Origin: Actinomycetota bacterium
GTDB taxonomy: Bacteria > Actinomycetota > Acidimicrobiia > Acidimicrobiales > MedAcidi-G1
Length of the DNA: 47,198 nucleotides
Direction of reading: 5' to 3'
Assembly: GCA_014381745.1 (NCBI GenBank)
Contig: JACNLA010000030.1
Span: forward strand, 1-47,198
The notes under the pieces were generated by a model. That model saw nothing but the letters and a program-made list of their open reading frames with translations, was not told where the DNA came from and made no database searches. Shown here piece by piece: positions 15,871-24,165 of the stretch; the stretch's first letter is position 1; every line of letters begins with the position of its first letter. Both the position numbers and the translations under genes were made by a program.

Positions 15871-16461
15871 TCAGGAGGGTTGGAAAAGGCCAGTTCGGTA
15901 GTGCTGCAACTCAGTCAGAGATTCCCTGATGTCGTCCATGGCGCGGTGCCCACCAGCCTTTGCGGGCGCCGAGGCGAGCAACTCGGGCTTCCAGCGCCTG
16001 GCCAGTTCCTTCACGGTTGACACGTCGATTGACCTGTAGTGGAGGAAGGACTCGATATCTGGCATCCATGTAGCCAGAAAGCGCCGGTCGGTGCCGATGG
16101 AGTTGCCACAGAGAGGAACTGTCGCCGGTTCTGCGATGTGTTCCTGAAGGAATGCCAGCGTTGCCGCTGCCGCTTCTTCGTGGCTGGTTGTGGATGCCTC
16201 TATTGCCTTGAGCAACCCGCTTCTGGTGTGCATCTCACGGACGTAGTCGCCCATCTTGGCCATGGCGTCGGCAGGCTGGTGGATGACGATGTCGGGGCCC
16301 TCGGCCACCAGTTCAAGGTTGTCGTCGGTGATGAGCGTGGCTATCTCGACGATGACGTCGGTAGCGGCGTCCAGCCCGGTCATTTCCAGGTCCATCCATG
16401 CGAGCACGGCGACGAGCCTAGGACGCTCTCTCCCGACAGGCGTGCCGATGACCTGTTTCAT
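15871..16461 (-). CDS. orn: Oligoribonuclease
   Basis: Orn is a DEDDh 3'-5' exonuclease that degrades di- and short oligoribonucleotides, including pGpG from c-di-GMP turnover. The family signature WMDLEMTGLD supplies the first Asp and Glu. A second Asp lies in GNSIGTDRRFL, and the His and last Asp lie in GGHRAMDDIRES. The 196 residues include about 20 extra at the N terminus. GTG 16407 (before LAWMDLEMTG) is a shorter alternative start. The gene is divergent from dut across 50 bases. Confidence 0.95.
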   Translation of the reverse strand: MKQVIGTPVGRERPRLVAVLAWMDLEMTGLDAATDVIVEIATLITDDNLELVAEGPDIVIHQPADAMAKMGDYVREMHTRSGLLKAIEASTTSHEEAAAATLAFLQEHIAEPATVPLCGNSIGTDRRFLATWMPDIESFLHYRSIDVSTVKELARRWKPELLASAPAKAGGHRAMDDIRESLTELQHYRTGLFQPS

Positions 16462-16498
16462 GCCTTCGGGGTCGGGGTGCGTGTCTTGCGACTCGGGC

Positions 16499-16504
16499 TA
16501 GGGT
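16499..16504 (+). promoter_or_regulatory. -10 box TAGGGT before dut
   Basis: TAGGGT ends seven bases before the GTG start of dut at 16512, with no ribosome-binding site between. This predicts a leaderless mRNA. Confidence 0.5.
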
Positions 16505-16511
16505 CGCCGCC

Positions 16512-16949
16512 GTGCTGGAGATACCAATCGTCCGTCTCGCCGATGGTGCAGCCATCCCTGCCTACGCCAAGGTGGGTGACGCCGGGGCTGATTTGGTTGC
16601 CTCCGAGGCAGCCATTCTCGCCCCCGGCGGCGGCAGGGCCCTCATTCCGACGGGTGTGGCGATCGCCATTCCCGAGGGCTATGCGGGGTTTGTCCAGCCG
16701 CGCAGTGGCCTGGCGTTACGACACGGCGTGACCTGCCTGAACACCCCCGGTCTCATTGATTCCGGTTACAGGGGTGAGTTGAAGGTGCTGCTCGTGAACA
16801 CCGACCCAGTCGAGTCGTTCGAGGTGGTTGTCGGCGAGCGCATCGCCCAGTTGGTGATACAGCGGGTGGAGGCCTGTGAGTTCACTCAGGTTGATGGGCT
16901 TCCCGACTCTGATCGTGGAGAGGGCGGGTTCGGCTCAACGGGCCGGTGA
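16512..16949 (+). CDS. dut: dUTP diphosphatase
   Basis: This trimeric dUTPase hydrolyses dUTP to dUMP and diphosphate, limiting uracil incorporation into DNA. The 145-residue protein shows all five family motifs in order: DAGADL (1), PRSGLALRHGV (2), GLIDSGYRGELKVLL with the catalytic Asp (3), GERIAQLVIQ (4) and RGEGGFGSTG, the flexible C-terminal lid (5). The GTG start lies seven bases after a -10 box. Confidence 0.97.
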   Translation: MLEIPIVRLADGAAIPAYAKVGDAGADLVASEAAILAPGGGRALIPTGVAIAIPEGYAGFVQPRSGLALRHGVTCLNTPGLIDSGYRGELKVLLVNTDPVESFEVVVGERIAQLVIQRVEACEFTQVDGLPDSDRGEGGFGSTGR

Positions 16950-16963
16950 CCGGTCGGGTGGTG

Positions 16964-17242
16964 TCAGCTTCTGGGAGCGGTCAGGTTCACCGTCTGTCCA
17001 CCGCCCTCGAGCTTCACGAGAACCTCGTCGGCGGTGACACGAAAGCTGATCTCGACGCTGTGGCCGCCTCCGGTGATGTCTCCCGCAGCCTGCTGGATGG
17101 ATGCACCGAGTTCACCGACATCGCCCGGGTCGATCCGGTTGATGCGGAGAAGCGAGGCGAGCGTTACCCGCGGAATATCTGCGAACTCGGGATCGGGTGG
17201 AAGCCTCAGGGTGATCGTGTCGTTTCCCGGTTCGTGGCTCAC
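16964..17242 (-). CDS. Hypothetical protein, weakly reminiscent of RsbW-type ATPase domains
   Basis: This 92-residue soluble protein reads from GTG 17242 (VSHEPGNDTITLRLPPDPEF). The pattern of a strand, a polar helix with LASLLRINRIDPGDVGELGASI, and a last strand pair (VEISFRVTADEVLVKLEG) recalls the start of anti-sigma-factor kinase domains. The Asn and ATP-lid motifs are absent. Function unknown. The minus frame was preferred over the overlapping plus-strand frame because its product looks like a folded protein. Confidence 0.5.
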   Translation of the reverse strand: MSHEPGNDTITLRLPPDPEFADIPRVTLASLLRINRIDPGDVGELGASIQQAAGDITGGGHSVEISFRVTADEVLVKLEGGGQTVNLTAPRS

Positions 17243-17346
17243 CGTCTCAGTGTGCCACCCGGTGTGACAACAGTTGTGACCATTGCTGATGCGGAAATGC
17301 TCCACCGGGCTGGAATCAGCCGGGTGGAACCGGTCAGCATGTCATC

Positions 17347-17883
17347 GTGACAGTTCTGGTGGATGAGGCCATCTGGCCCTGGAGGGGTGGCCGGTGGGCG
17401 CACCTGGTGAGCGACGAGAGCGTCGTGGAGCTTCACGACTTTGCTGTCCGGCTGGGGCTGCGCCGCATGTCTTTTCAGGGAGACCACTACGACGTGACGG
17501 CGGAGGTGCGCGATGAGGCGATAGCAATGGGTGCGGAGCCGGTCAGGGGAAGGGATCTGGTCAGACGGCTGAGGGGCGCTGGCCTCCGTCTGGCTGCAGC
17601 CGAGAGGCCGGGGCACTGGCACAAGGTCGGCCTCTGGCCGCCGGTGGGGGTTGCACCCGACCTGAGGGGGCTAGTTCCGGATCTGTTGGTCGAGGCTCTC
17701 GAGGGTTGTGTTGTAGCCGACTGGGGTTCAACGACCACGGCAAGCTTCAGGCGGTCGTCGGAGATCGCTGTGGTGGTGGAGAGTGCGGGCGGGTTGGGAC
17801 TTGAGGGCCAGTTGCCGGCTGGTGTGGAGGTCCGGTGCAATCATGGTCGGGTGGTCGAGTTGTTCGTTCCGGTTCAGGGCTGA
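17347..17883 (+). CDS. DUF4031 domain-containing protein
   Basis: This 178-residue protein opens MTVLVDEAIWPWRGGRWAHL, followed by SDESVVELHDFAVRLGL and FQGDHYDV, the pattern of the short DUF4031 family found widely in actinobacteria. Members are usually about 85-100 residues. The remaining C-terminal 85 residues (VGVAPDLRGLVPDLL onwards) are an extra part I cannot assign. Function is unknown. The start is GTG 17347. It overlaps the following lipoprotein gene by one base. Confidence 0.75.
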   Translation: MTVLVDEAIWPWRGGRWAHLVSDESVVELHDFAVRLGLRRMSFQGDHYDVTAEVRDEAIAMGAEPVRGRDLVRRLRGAGLRLAAAERPGHWHKVGLWPPVGVAPDLRGLVPDLLVEALEGCVVADWGSTTTASFRRSSEIAVVVESAGGLGLEGQLPAGVEVRCNHGRVVELFVPVQG

Positions 17884-18383
17884 TGTCGCTGATGCGTGTG
17901 CTGGGCGTTGTCGTCGCGGCGCTGATGGTGGTGTCGTGTGGTGGGAGTGCCGACGATGCTGTCGAGATCGTTGATACGGCCGGCACATCCGTTCCGATGG
18001 TGCTAACGGTTCCGACCAACGGCTGGGTTCAGGTCGGGACCGAGACCTTTGACCTGGTCTTCACCTGTTATGCCGCCGGCGACGGAGACGTAGCGGCTAT
18101 CGGTGTGGGTGAAGATTCCAGCACGGGGGAGCGGGTCGAGGCCCTGATTCAGGGTTTCCTGGGTCAGCCGTATCTGGGCGTGACCGTCGGGAGTTCGATC
18201 AGGTACGAGGCATCGTTGGAAGAACCACTGGAGGTGTACGTCCACGACGACACGATCAGTGCCGGAGCTGTCCGCTGGGAGCGGAATATGGATCTTGAAT
18301 CCGGCGGGGGTGTGGTCGTCGGCTACGGCGCCGTGTTTGTGGAGTGTGCCAGCTACGAAAGTCGCCTACCCGAGGGCTACTGA
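17883..18383 (+). CDS. Putative lipoprotein
   Basis: This 166-residue exported protein has signal MSLMRVLGVVVAALMVVSCGG with a lipobox (VVSC, Cys at 19). The mature part is acidic and beta-rich, with one pair of Cys (DLVFTCYAAG and FVECASYES) that may form a disulfide. It resembles no family I know. ATG 17883 overlaps the DUF4031 stop by one base. Its 3' end overlaps the convergent lipoprotein gene by seven bases. Confidence 0.7.
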   Translation: MSLMRVLGVVVAALMVVSCGGSADDAVEIVDTAGTSVPMVLTVPTNGWVQVGTETFDLVFTCYAAGDGDVAAIGVGEDSSTGERVEALIQGFLGQPYLGVTVGSSIRYEASLEEPLEVYVHDDTISAGAVRWERNMDLESGGGVVVGYGAVFVECASYESRLPEGY

Positions 18384-19081
18384 CCCGGGCAGCCGCCGAG
18401 TTCCTCGGCCCAGGGCAGCCGACCTGACCAGAACCTGGTGATCTTCTCGCCGTCGCTTTGGAACATGACCCGAAATATCTTGTCGCTCTCATCGCGGGGG
18501 ACGTAGGCCAACAGGTTCCCGGATCCGTCGGGTAGGGGTGAGGTCTGTATGCGTTCGCCGAACATGTCGACGATGCGCCCCTCGGTGTTTCCGATCCCTG
18601 CGCCTGAACGGGTGGTGATCTCGGTGGTGTCGATGTCGACGCGCTCGACGGTCCCGGCTACGACCCAGAAGGTGATGCCGGCTGGTGCGTCGTCGGGGGT
18701 TGCCAGATAGCACTCGCCGACGGGGGTGATCGGCGTGAACCGGGTTCCGGCTGCACGCTGGGCGGAGTTGGCTGTCATCCCGAAGATGACCGCATCCAGG
18801 CCGACCGTGCTGACCGTGGAGAGGTAGCCGAGCGTGGGGGAGCCCAGGTCGCTGACTGGAGCCAGGGTTCCGATCAGGGTCGGATCGAAGGTGGTCGTTG
18901 CTGCGGCCGTCACGACCGTGGTCGCCGGAGTTGTTGTGGCGACCGGTGTCGTCGTGGTTGCCACTGTCGCAGTGGTGACGGGGGTCGTGTCGACGACCTG
19001 GCTGGTGGGGTTGCAGGTACCCAGGAGCAGCACGGCGGCAACGAAGAGGATCCCGATAAGGGCGACCAGCCAGGCGCGCAT
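18377..19081 (-). CDS. Putative exported protein with Thr-rich linker
   Basis: This 234-residue protein begins with a membrane anchor or signal (MRAWLVALIGILFVAAVLLLG, with Cys at 23, LLGTC). A low-complexity Thr/Val/Ala stretch of about 40 residues follows (TTTTPVATTTPATTVV), then a globular domain of about 160 residues. The domain has a candidate Cys pair (GECYLATP and GGCPGQ at the C terminus) and a motif GNTEGRIVDMFGERI. The Thr-rich linker probably spans the cell wall. Function unknown. It is divergent from the GH3 gene, which has the same linker style. Confidence 0.7.
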   Translation of the reverse strand: MRAWLVALIGILFVAAVLLLGTCNPTSQVVDTTPVTTATVATTTTPVATTTPATTVVTAAATTTFDPTLIGTLAPVSDLGSPTLGYLSTVSTVGLDAVIFGMTANSAQRAAGTRFTPITPVGECYLATPDDAPAGITFWVVAGTVERVDIDTTEITTRSGAGIGNTEGRIVDMFGERIQTSPLPDGSGNLLAYVPRDESDKIFRVMFQSDGEKITRFWSGRLPWAEELGGCPGQ

Positions 19082-19158
19082 GGTGTTCAGGTTACGACAG
19101 CGGGAGGGCCAGGTCCGGGCGGTCCACGACTGCGGTCACGGTGTGGTGCACTGGCGCG

Positions 19159-20376
19159 GTGAGAAGGGTTTGGATAGCGGTCGTGTTGGCAGCCGTTTCG
19201 TGTGGCGGTGGAGTAGTGGTGGCGCCGTCGACTACGACGACGGCACCGGTCTCGACCAGCACACGCTCTGTTGTAACGACTACGGCACCGGTTTCTACGA
19301 CCTCGACGACAACGTCGTCCACCACCCTCCCCGTGGCTACGACGACGAGCACCACTACGACAACGACGACGACCCTGCCAGCCCCAACCACGGCTGACTG
19401 CATTGCCGCCATGCCTGTGGCCATCCGTGTGGGTCAGGTGCTTATGCCCGTGGTCGACCAGGGTGGGCTGATGGCTGTTGCCGACCTGGCTGGTCGGGGT
19501 CTGGTTGCCGGGGCAGTGGTGATCGAACCGGTCGATGATGGCCTGGGTGACGCGATCGCCTCGGTGCAGGCGGTATCGGCAACCGGGCCGCTGGTGATGG
19601 CGGTGGATGAGGAGGGTGGCACCGTCCAGCGCCTGGACGGCCTGCTGGGCGACATGCCGTCGGCCCGGCACATGGCCGGGCTCCCGCTGGATGAGGTACG
19701 GGCGATTGCCCGGGAGCGCGCCGAGGCCATGGCCGGGCTGGGTTTCACCATGAACCTGGCTCCCGTGGTCGACGTGGGTGGCGGGCCGGGCATCGGGTCA
19801 CGCTCGTTCTCAGATGACCCCCTGCTGGTGGCAGCGTTTGGTTCCGCGGTGGCCCATGGTGTGTTGGATGCCGGTTTGACGCCTGCCGCAAAGCACTTTC
19901 CCGGGCATGGTCGGGCATCGGCTGACAGCCACAAGGAACTGCCGGTGACCCCGCCCATCGGGGATCTGACTGAAGTTGACCTGGTGCCGTGGAGGTACCT
20001 GCCACCGGGTACAGCAGTGATGGTCGGCCACCTGTCAGTGCCGGGTCTGACCGACGGTGTGTCGACGTCTCTTTCCTACGAGGCAGTAACCGGGCTGCTC
20101 CGAGGGGACCTTGGTTTTGACGGGTTGGTGATCTCCGACGACCTGGCCATGGGTGCGGTTGCCGACAGCATGGGTATTCCACAGGCTGCGGTTCTTTCGC
20201 TCCGGGCCGGGGTCGACCTCTTGATCGTTGGATCGGCTGATGGGGTGGCAGCAATAGCGTGGGAGATGGTGACGGCTCTGGACGACGGCCGACTGTTGCC
20301 CGCTCGCCTGGATGAGGCTGTCGGAAGGGTGCTGTACCACCGGGGGGTGGATCCGTGCGGTTTCGTCTGGGAGTGA
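19159..20376 (+). CDS. Glycoside hydrolase family 3 lipoprotein (beta-N-acetylhexosaminidase-like)
   Basis: A GH3 enzyme resembling NagZ, which removes N-acetylglucosamine from peptidoglycan fragments, here apparently anchored outside the cell. It has a lipobox (LAAVSCGGG), a Thr/Ser linker of about 55 residues, then the catalytic barrel. Visible motifs are VMAVDEEGGTVQRL, KHFPGHGRASADSH (the Lys-His-Phe-Pro-Gly-His substrate and catalytic loop typical of NagZ) and the nucleophile region LVISDDLAMGAV. Only the barrel domain is present, as in NagZ. GTG 19159 is preferred as start because the signal begins there; GTG 19141 is also in frame. Confidence 0.85.
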   Translation: MRRVWIAVVLAAVSCGGGVVVAPSTTTTAPVSTSTRSVVTTTAPVSTTSTTTSSTTLPVATTTSTTTTTTTTLPAPTTADCIAAMPVAIRVGQVLMPVVDQGGLMAVADLAGRGLVAGAVVIEPVDDGLGDAIASVQAVSATGPLVMAVDEEGGTVQRLDGLLGDMPSARHMAGLPLDEVRAIARERAEAMAGLGFTMNLAPVVDVGGGPGIGSRSFSDDPLLVAAFGSAVAHGVLDAGLTPAAKHFPGHGRASADSHKELPVTPPIGDLTEVDLVPWRYLPPGTAVMVGHLSVPGLTDGVSTSLSYEAVTGLLRGDLGFDGLVISDDLAMGAVADSMGIPQAAVLSLRAGVDLLIVGSADGVAAIAWEMVTALDDGRLLPARLDEAVGRVLYHRGVDPCGFVWE

Positions 20377-20400
20377 GGCCCGGGTGGGCCAGACTCTGAC

Positions 20401-20754
20401 ATGGCTGACCTGACCGGACCGTTCCTGCCGTCTGCTGACGAGCGGGAGTTGAACCAGCGATTGAAGGCGCAGGCCCTGGAGCATCTTGTCCAGAACCCGG
20501 ACTGGGCACCCTCCGGCCTGGGCCGCTGGCCGACGGCAATGGTGCGCTTCCACAACCGCCTTGTGCCACGGCTTCCGATGACGGGCCCACTGGGTTGGCT
20601 GGACGGGACCACCCGGGCCGATGAACTTGAGAGGGAGCGGATCGAGGGCCTGCCCGCGGACGAGCAGGCAGCAGCGAGCCTGCTGCATGCCAGGGCGGTT
20701 CACTTCCGGTGTATTCGGACTACGCAGGTTCCGGTGGGGGAACCGCCCGGGTGA
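20401..20754 (+). CDS. Hypothetical protein
   Basis: This 117-residue soluble, mostly helical protein has no recognised motif. It contains Trp- and Arg-rich stretches (APSGLGRWPTAMVRFHNRLVPRLP) and a charged helix (RADELERERIEGLPADEQAAASLL). ATG 20401 follows the GH3 stop by 24 bases. The box CAGACT lies five bases upstream and may be a weak -10. It ends four bases before the end of the convergent tRNA-Lys gene. Confidence 0.5.
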   Translation: MADLTGPFLPSADERELNQRLKAQALEHLVQNPDWAPSGLGRWPTAMVRFHNRLVPRLPMTGPLGWLDGTTRADELERERIEGLPADEQAAASLLHARAVHFRCIRTTQVPVGEPPG

Positions 20755-20757
20755 TCG

Positions 20758-20830
20758 TGGGTCGCCCGGGGCTCGAACCCGGCGCCTGAGGATTAAAAGT
20801 CCCCTGCTCTACCCGATGAGCTAGCGACCC
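20758..20830 (-). tRNA. tRNA-Lys (TTT)
   Basis: A minus-strand cloverleaf with perfectly paired acceptor arms GGGTCGC and GCGACCC, discriminator A, T-loop TTCGAGC and anticodon loop CTTTTAA, giving anticodon TTT. No encoded CCA. Confidence 0.95.
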
Positions 20831-20974
20831 GACGGCGGATCGAAACCCGGGGTGAAACCCGGTCGACCACCGTCGGTCAGGGTACAGGGGGGTGCTGCTG
20901 CACTGGGCTTGACGCGGCTGACCCTTGGTGGGCCACACTTGTGGTGTGGTCGGTCGGCTCGGGAGAGGTTCAAC

Positions 20975-21754
20975 GTGGACTACGAGAACCTGAAATGTGA
21001 GCGGGAGGGTGAGCTCGTCACCATCACGCTGGACCGGCCAGATCGACGCAACTGCCTGTCGACCGAGGTCCTGCGTGAACTCGGACACGCCGTGCGCGTG
21101 ACCGGTCAACAGGACGATGTGGCTGGAATCGTTCTGGCGTCAACTGGCCCAGTCTTCTCCTCGGGCCATGACCTGGCCGAGATGGCGGCGATGACCGAGG
21201 ACGAGTTGCGCAACCTGTTTGCCGTGTGCACCACCGCCATGACGTCGCTGGCCGAGGTGCCCCAGGTGGTCATAGCCCGCGTGCAGGGCCTCGCCACTGC
21301 GGCGGGTGCCCAGTTGGCAGCCAGCGCCGACCTCATCGTCGCCAGCGAAGAGGCCAGGTTCGCCACACCCGGTGGCAAGGGGGGCCTGTTCTGCCACACC
21401 CCGATGGTGGCGGTGGCACGCCAGGTTGGCCGCAAGCGGGCGGCCGAGATGGCGCTCACGGGAGGTGCCATCGACGCGGCCACGGCCCTCCAGTGGGGTC
21501 TCGTAAACCGGGTTGTGCCGGCAGCGGACCTGGAACAGGCGACACGTGACTTCATGGGTTACGCCACCCGTGGCAGCCGTTACGCCAAGGGCCTCGGCAA
21601 GGCCACCATGTACGCCCAGATGGACATGACCTTTGAAGACGCCTACGAACTGGCCGCCGGCGTGATGTCACGCGCTGCTGCCCACGGAGATGGCCGGGAG
21701 TGGCCCACGGCCTTCGTTGAGAAGCGCAGTCCGAAGTGGACACACAAGGGCTGA
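20975..21754 (+). CDS. Enoyl-CoA hydratase/isomerase family protein
   Basis: This 259-residue crotonase-fold protein shows the oxyanion-hole pattern in GPVFSSGHDLAEM and in VQGLATAAGAQLAASADLIVASEEARFATPGGKGG, followed by ALQWGLVNRVVP. The Glu residues that catalyse hydration in classical enoyl-CoA hydratases are not in their usual place (ATAAGAQL lacks the first Glu). The reaction may therefore be different; ECHDC3-like proteins show a similar layout. The start is GTG 20975, with GGGAGAGG upstream. It stands between a tRNA and the DAO gene without an evident pathway. Confidence 0.85.
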   Translation: MDYENLKCEREGELVTITLDRPDRRNCLSTEVLRELGHAVRVTGQQDDVAGIVLASTGPVFSSGHDLAEMAAMTEDELRNLFAVCTTAMTSLAEVPQVVIARVQGLATAAGAQLAASADLIVASEEARFATPGGKGGLFCHTPMVAVARQVGRKRAAEMALTGGAIDAATALQWGLVNRVVPAADLEQATRDFMGYATRGSRYAKGLGKATMYAQMDMTFEDAYELAAGVMSRAAAHGDGREWPTAFVEKRSPKWTHKG

Positions 21755-21825
21755 CCAGCGCCTCTACCAGACACAACATGCGTAGGCTCCCGCCAACTCG
21801 GACAGGCTGATCAGGGGAGGCTGCA

Positions 21826-23142
21826 ATGGTCGATCGAGATGCCAACTACGACGCCGTCATCATCGGCGCCGGTGTGCTCGGGGGCGCCATCGCCGTCGAG
21901 CTGGCACGCAGGGGCATGCGCACCCTCACCGTCGACAGGGCCTCAGCAGCCGGAGCCGGCTCAACCATCAACTCGTGTGCGATCGTGCGCTTCAGCTACT
22001 CGACGCTCCCCGGGGTAACCCTTGCGTGGGAGGCGATGCACTACTGGACCGACTGGCCCGCCTACATCGGTGCCGACGACGAGCTGGGCCTGATCGAGTT
22101 TCACCAGTGCGGGATGTTCAGCCTCCTGGTCGGCGGGGGCGGCCACTCCTCAAAGGTGCGATCGTTGTGGCAGGAACTTGGAATCCCGTTCGAGGACTGG
22201 ACCCTCGACGACCTTGCCGAACGGTCACCGCTTCTGGACCACGGCCTCTACGGTCCGCCAAAGCGACCCGACGATCCACACTTCTGGGATGACCCCACAG
22301 ACACGATCGACGGCGCGATCTTTGCGCCCGACGCCGGCTACATCAGCGACCCGCAGCTTTCCTGCCACAACCTCCAGCGGGCCGCCGAGGCCAGCGGCGC
22401 CGAGTTCTGGTTCAACGCCGAGGTCACCTCCGTTGATCAGGTGGACGGCCGGGTCAGCGGTGTGACCCTTGCCGACGGTCGCCAGGTATCAGCCCCGATT
22501 GTGGTCAACGTTGCCGGCCCCCACAGCGCGGTCATCAACAAGATGGCCGGGGTCTACGACTCCATGAACATCAAGACGAGGGCACTGCGTCACGAGGTAC
22601 ACCACGTGCCCGCACCCCAGGATTACGACTTCATGGCCAACGGAACCGTCGGTGCCGACGACGACACCGGCTTCTACTTCCGGCCTGAAACCGGCAACAA
22701 CATTCTCATCGGCAGCGTCGATCCCGACTGCGACCCCCGCGAGTTCGTGGACCCAGACAACTACGACACCACGCTCTCCCAGGACCAGTGGGAGGCCCAG
22801 GTGCTGCGGGCCAACCGTCGAATGCCCACCCTGGGTGTTCCCCACGAGAAGAAGGGTGTGGTTGATCTCTATGACGTCTCTGACGACTGGCTGCCCATCT
22901 ATGACCGCACCGACCTGGACGGCTTCTACCTGGCGATCGGCTCAAGCGGCAACCAGTACAAGAACGCCGGAGCCGTCGGGCACCTCATGGCCGAGCTGAT
23001 CGAGGCGGTCGAGGCCGGGCACGACCACGACGCGTCACCGGTGGTGGTGACCGGTCGCTACACCGGGTGGGAGATCGACGTCGGCTTCTACAGCCGCAAC
23101 CGTGAGATCAACCCAGACTCGTCGATGTCGGTTCACGGCTGA
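21826..23142 (+). CDS. FAD-dependent oxidoreductase, DAO family
   Basis: This 438-residue flavoprotein of the D-amino-acid oxidase / sarcosine or dimethylglycine oxidase type has an N-terminal dinucleotide-binding motif (AVIIGAGVLGGAIAVELARRG), a middle substrate domain with VVNVAGPHSAVIN, and a C-terminal FAD contact segment GFYLAIGSSGNQYKNAG. Members oxidise secondary or tertiary amines or D-amino acids. The substrate here is unknown. The ATG has AGGGGAGG upstream. It lies 26 bases before the amidinotransferase-fold gene, suggesting the two act on the same nitrogen compound (inference). Confidence 0.88.
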   Translation: MVDRDANYDAVIIGAGVLGGAIAVELARRGMRTLTVDRASAAGAGSTINSCAIVRFSYSTLPGVTLAWEAMHYWTDWPAYIGADDELGLIEFHQCGMFSLLVGGGGHSSKVRSLWQELGIPFEDWTLDDLAERSPLLDHGLYGPPKRPDDPHFWDDPTDTIDGAIFAPDAGYISDPQLSCHNLQRAAEASGAEFWFNAEVTSVDQVDGRVSGVTLADGRQVSAPIVVNVAGPHSAVINKMAGVYDSMNIKTRALRHEVHHVPAPQDYDFMANGTVGADDDTGFYFRPETGNNILIGSVDPDCDPREFVDPDNYDTTLSQDQWEAQVLRANRRMPTLGVPHEKKGVVDLYDVSDDWLPIYDRTDLDGFYLAIGSSGNQYKNAGAVGHLMAELIEAVEAGHDHDASPVVVTGRYTGWEIDVGFYSRNREINPDSSMSVHG

Positions 23143-23168
23143 CGCCGCCGGCCTGAAGGAGCCACTAC

Positions 23169-24122
23169 ATGGCAGACAGGTCCAATCCGCTGGAACACGC
23201 CGCATACGGAGGGCCCGGTTGGCAGCCCCGCGTTCGTTCTCTCCGCGACGAGGCCGGCGGTACCTGGGGAACCTTTGGAATCGACTCCGAGTATGGGGTT
23301 CTGGAACGGGTGTTGCTCCACCGGCCCGGGCCGGAGATAGCCGCCGACGACCCCAACGGCGCACAGATGCTGGAGCGGGTCGACGAAGCGAGGGCCGGTC
23401 GGCAGCACGACGTCATCGTCGAGGCCTACAGGGCAAACGACGTCGCAGTCCAACTGGTTGATCCAGCACCGACACCTCAGCCGAACCAGATGTTCATGGC
23501 TGACCTGTTCGCAATGACACCTGAGGGGGCGATCCTGGCCCGGCCGGCATCTGAGGTGCGCGCCGGCGAGGAACGCGTGGCCGCCCGGGGTCTGGCAAGT
23601 GCCGGAGTTCCAATCCTGCGCAGCGTCTCGGGGACGGGAACCTTTGAGGGCGCCGATCTGATGTGGTTGTCTCCCACGCACGTGCTGGTCGGGCGGGGCC
23701 TACGTACCAACGGTGAGGCGATCGACCAGATCGTTGACGTAATGACGGCCATGGGGGTGAATGTCACCCGGGTGGACCTGCCGATCGGGACCATGCACCT
23801 CATGGGAATGCTCCGCATCCTGGATGGCGACCTGGCGGTCGCATGGCCGACGCGGCTGGCCGTAGCCGCCGTCGAGGCCCTCGAGGACGAGGGCTATGAG
23901 GTCCACTTTCTGCCAGACATTGACGAGGCGACGCTCGGCTTTGCCCTGAACGGCGTCACGCTGGGGCCCCGAAGGTTCCTGATGGCAGAGGGGAACCCGG
24001 TCACGCAGGCCTTCTACGAGTCTCTCGGCGTCACCTGCGTCACCGTCGAGGTTGACGAGCTGGCCAAGGCATCGGGAGCCATCGGTTGCCTAACCGGAAT
24101 CGTGTCGCGCAACCTCGAGTGA
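23169..24122 (+). CDS. Amidinotransferase / dimethylargininase-fold hydrolase
   Basis: This 317-residue protein of the guanidino-group-modifying superfamily (arginine deiminase, DDAH, glycine amidinotransferase) shows the typical segments: FGIDSEYGVLERVLLHRPG near the N terminus, FEGADLMWLSPTHVLVGRGLRTN with the substrate-binding acidic residue, a catalytic His in GTMHLMGML, and the nucleophilic Cys307 near the C terminus (AIGCLTGIV). Whether it hydrolyses methylarginine, a guanidino compound or transfers an amidino group cannot be told. AAGGA precedes the ATG. It is probably cotranscribed with the DAO gene. Confidence 0.82.
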   Translation: MADRSNPLEHAAYGGPGWQPRVRSLRDEAGGTWGTFGIDSEYGVLERVLLHRPGPEIAADDPNGAQMLERVDEARAGRQHDVIVEAYRANDVAVQLVDPAPTPQPNQMFMADLFAMTPEGAILARPASEVRAGEERVAARGLASAGVPILRSVSGTGTFEGADLMWLSPTHVLVGRGLRTNGEAIDQIVDVMTAMGVNVTRVDLPIGTMHLMGMLRILDGDLAVAWPTRLAVAAVEALEDEGYEVHFLPDIDEATLGFALNGVTLGPRRFLMAEGNPVTQAFYESLGVTCVTVEVDELAKASGAIGCLTGIVSRNLE

Positions 24123-24131
24123 CTGGTCCTC

Positions 24132-24165
24132 CTGCAGTGGTATTGAGACTGCAGTGGTATTGAGA
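24132..24165 (+). repeat. 17-bp perfect tandem duplication at the start of the META gene
   Basis: CTGCAGTGGTATTGAGA occurs twice head to tail (24132-24148 and 24149-24165). Each copy contains a GTG and a TTG start codon. Only the second copy is in frame with the lipoprotein; the GTG in the first copy runs into a stop after eight codons. Confidence 0.9.

Noticed and set aside
16946-17350. Plus-strand ORF of 134 codons after dut
   Set aside because: It lies opposite a minus frame whose product looks like a folded domain; the plus product has no recognisable pattern. Not certain.
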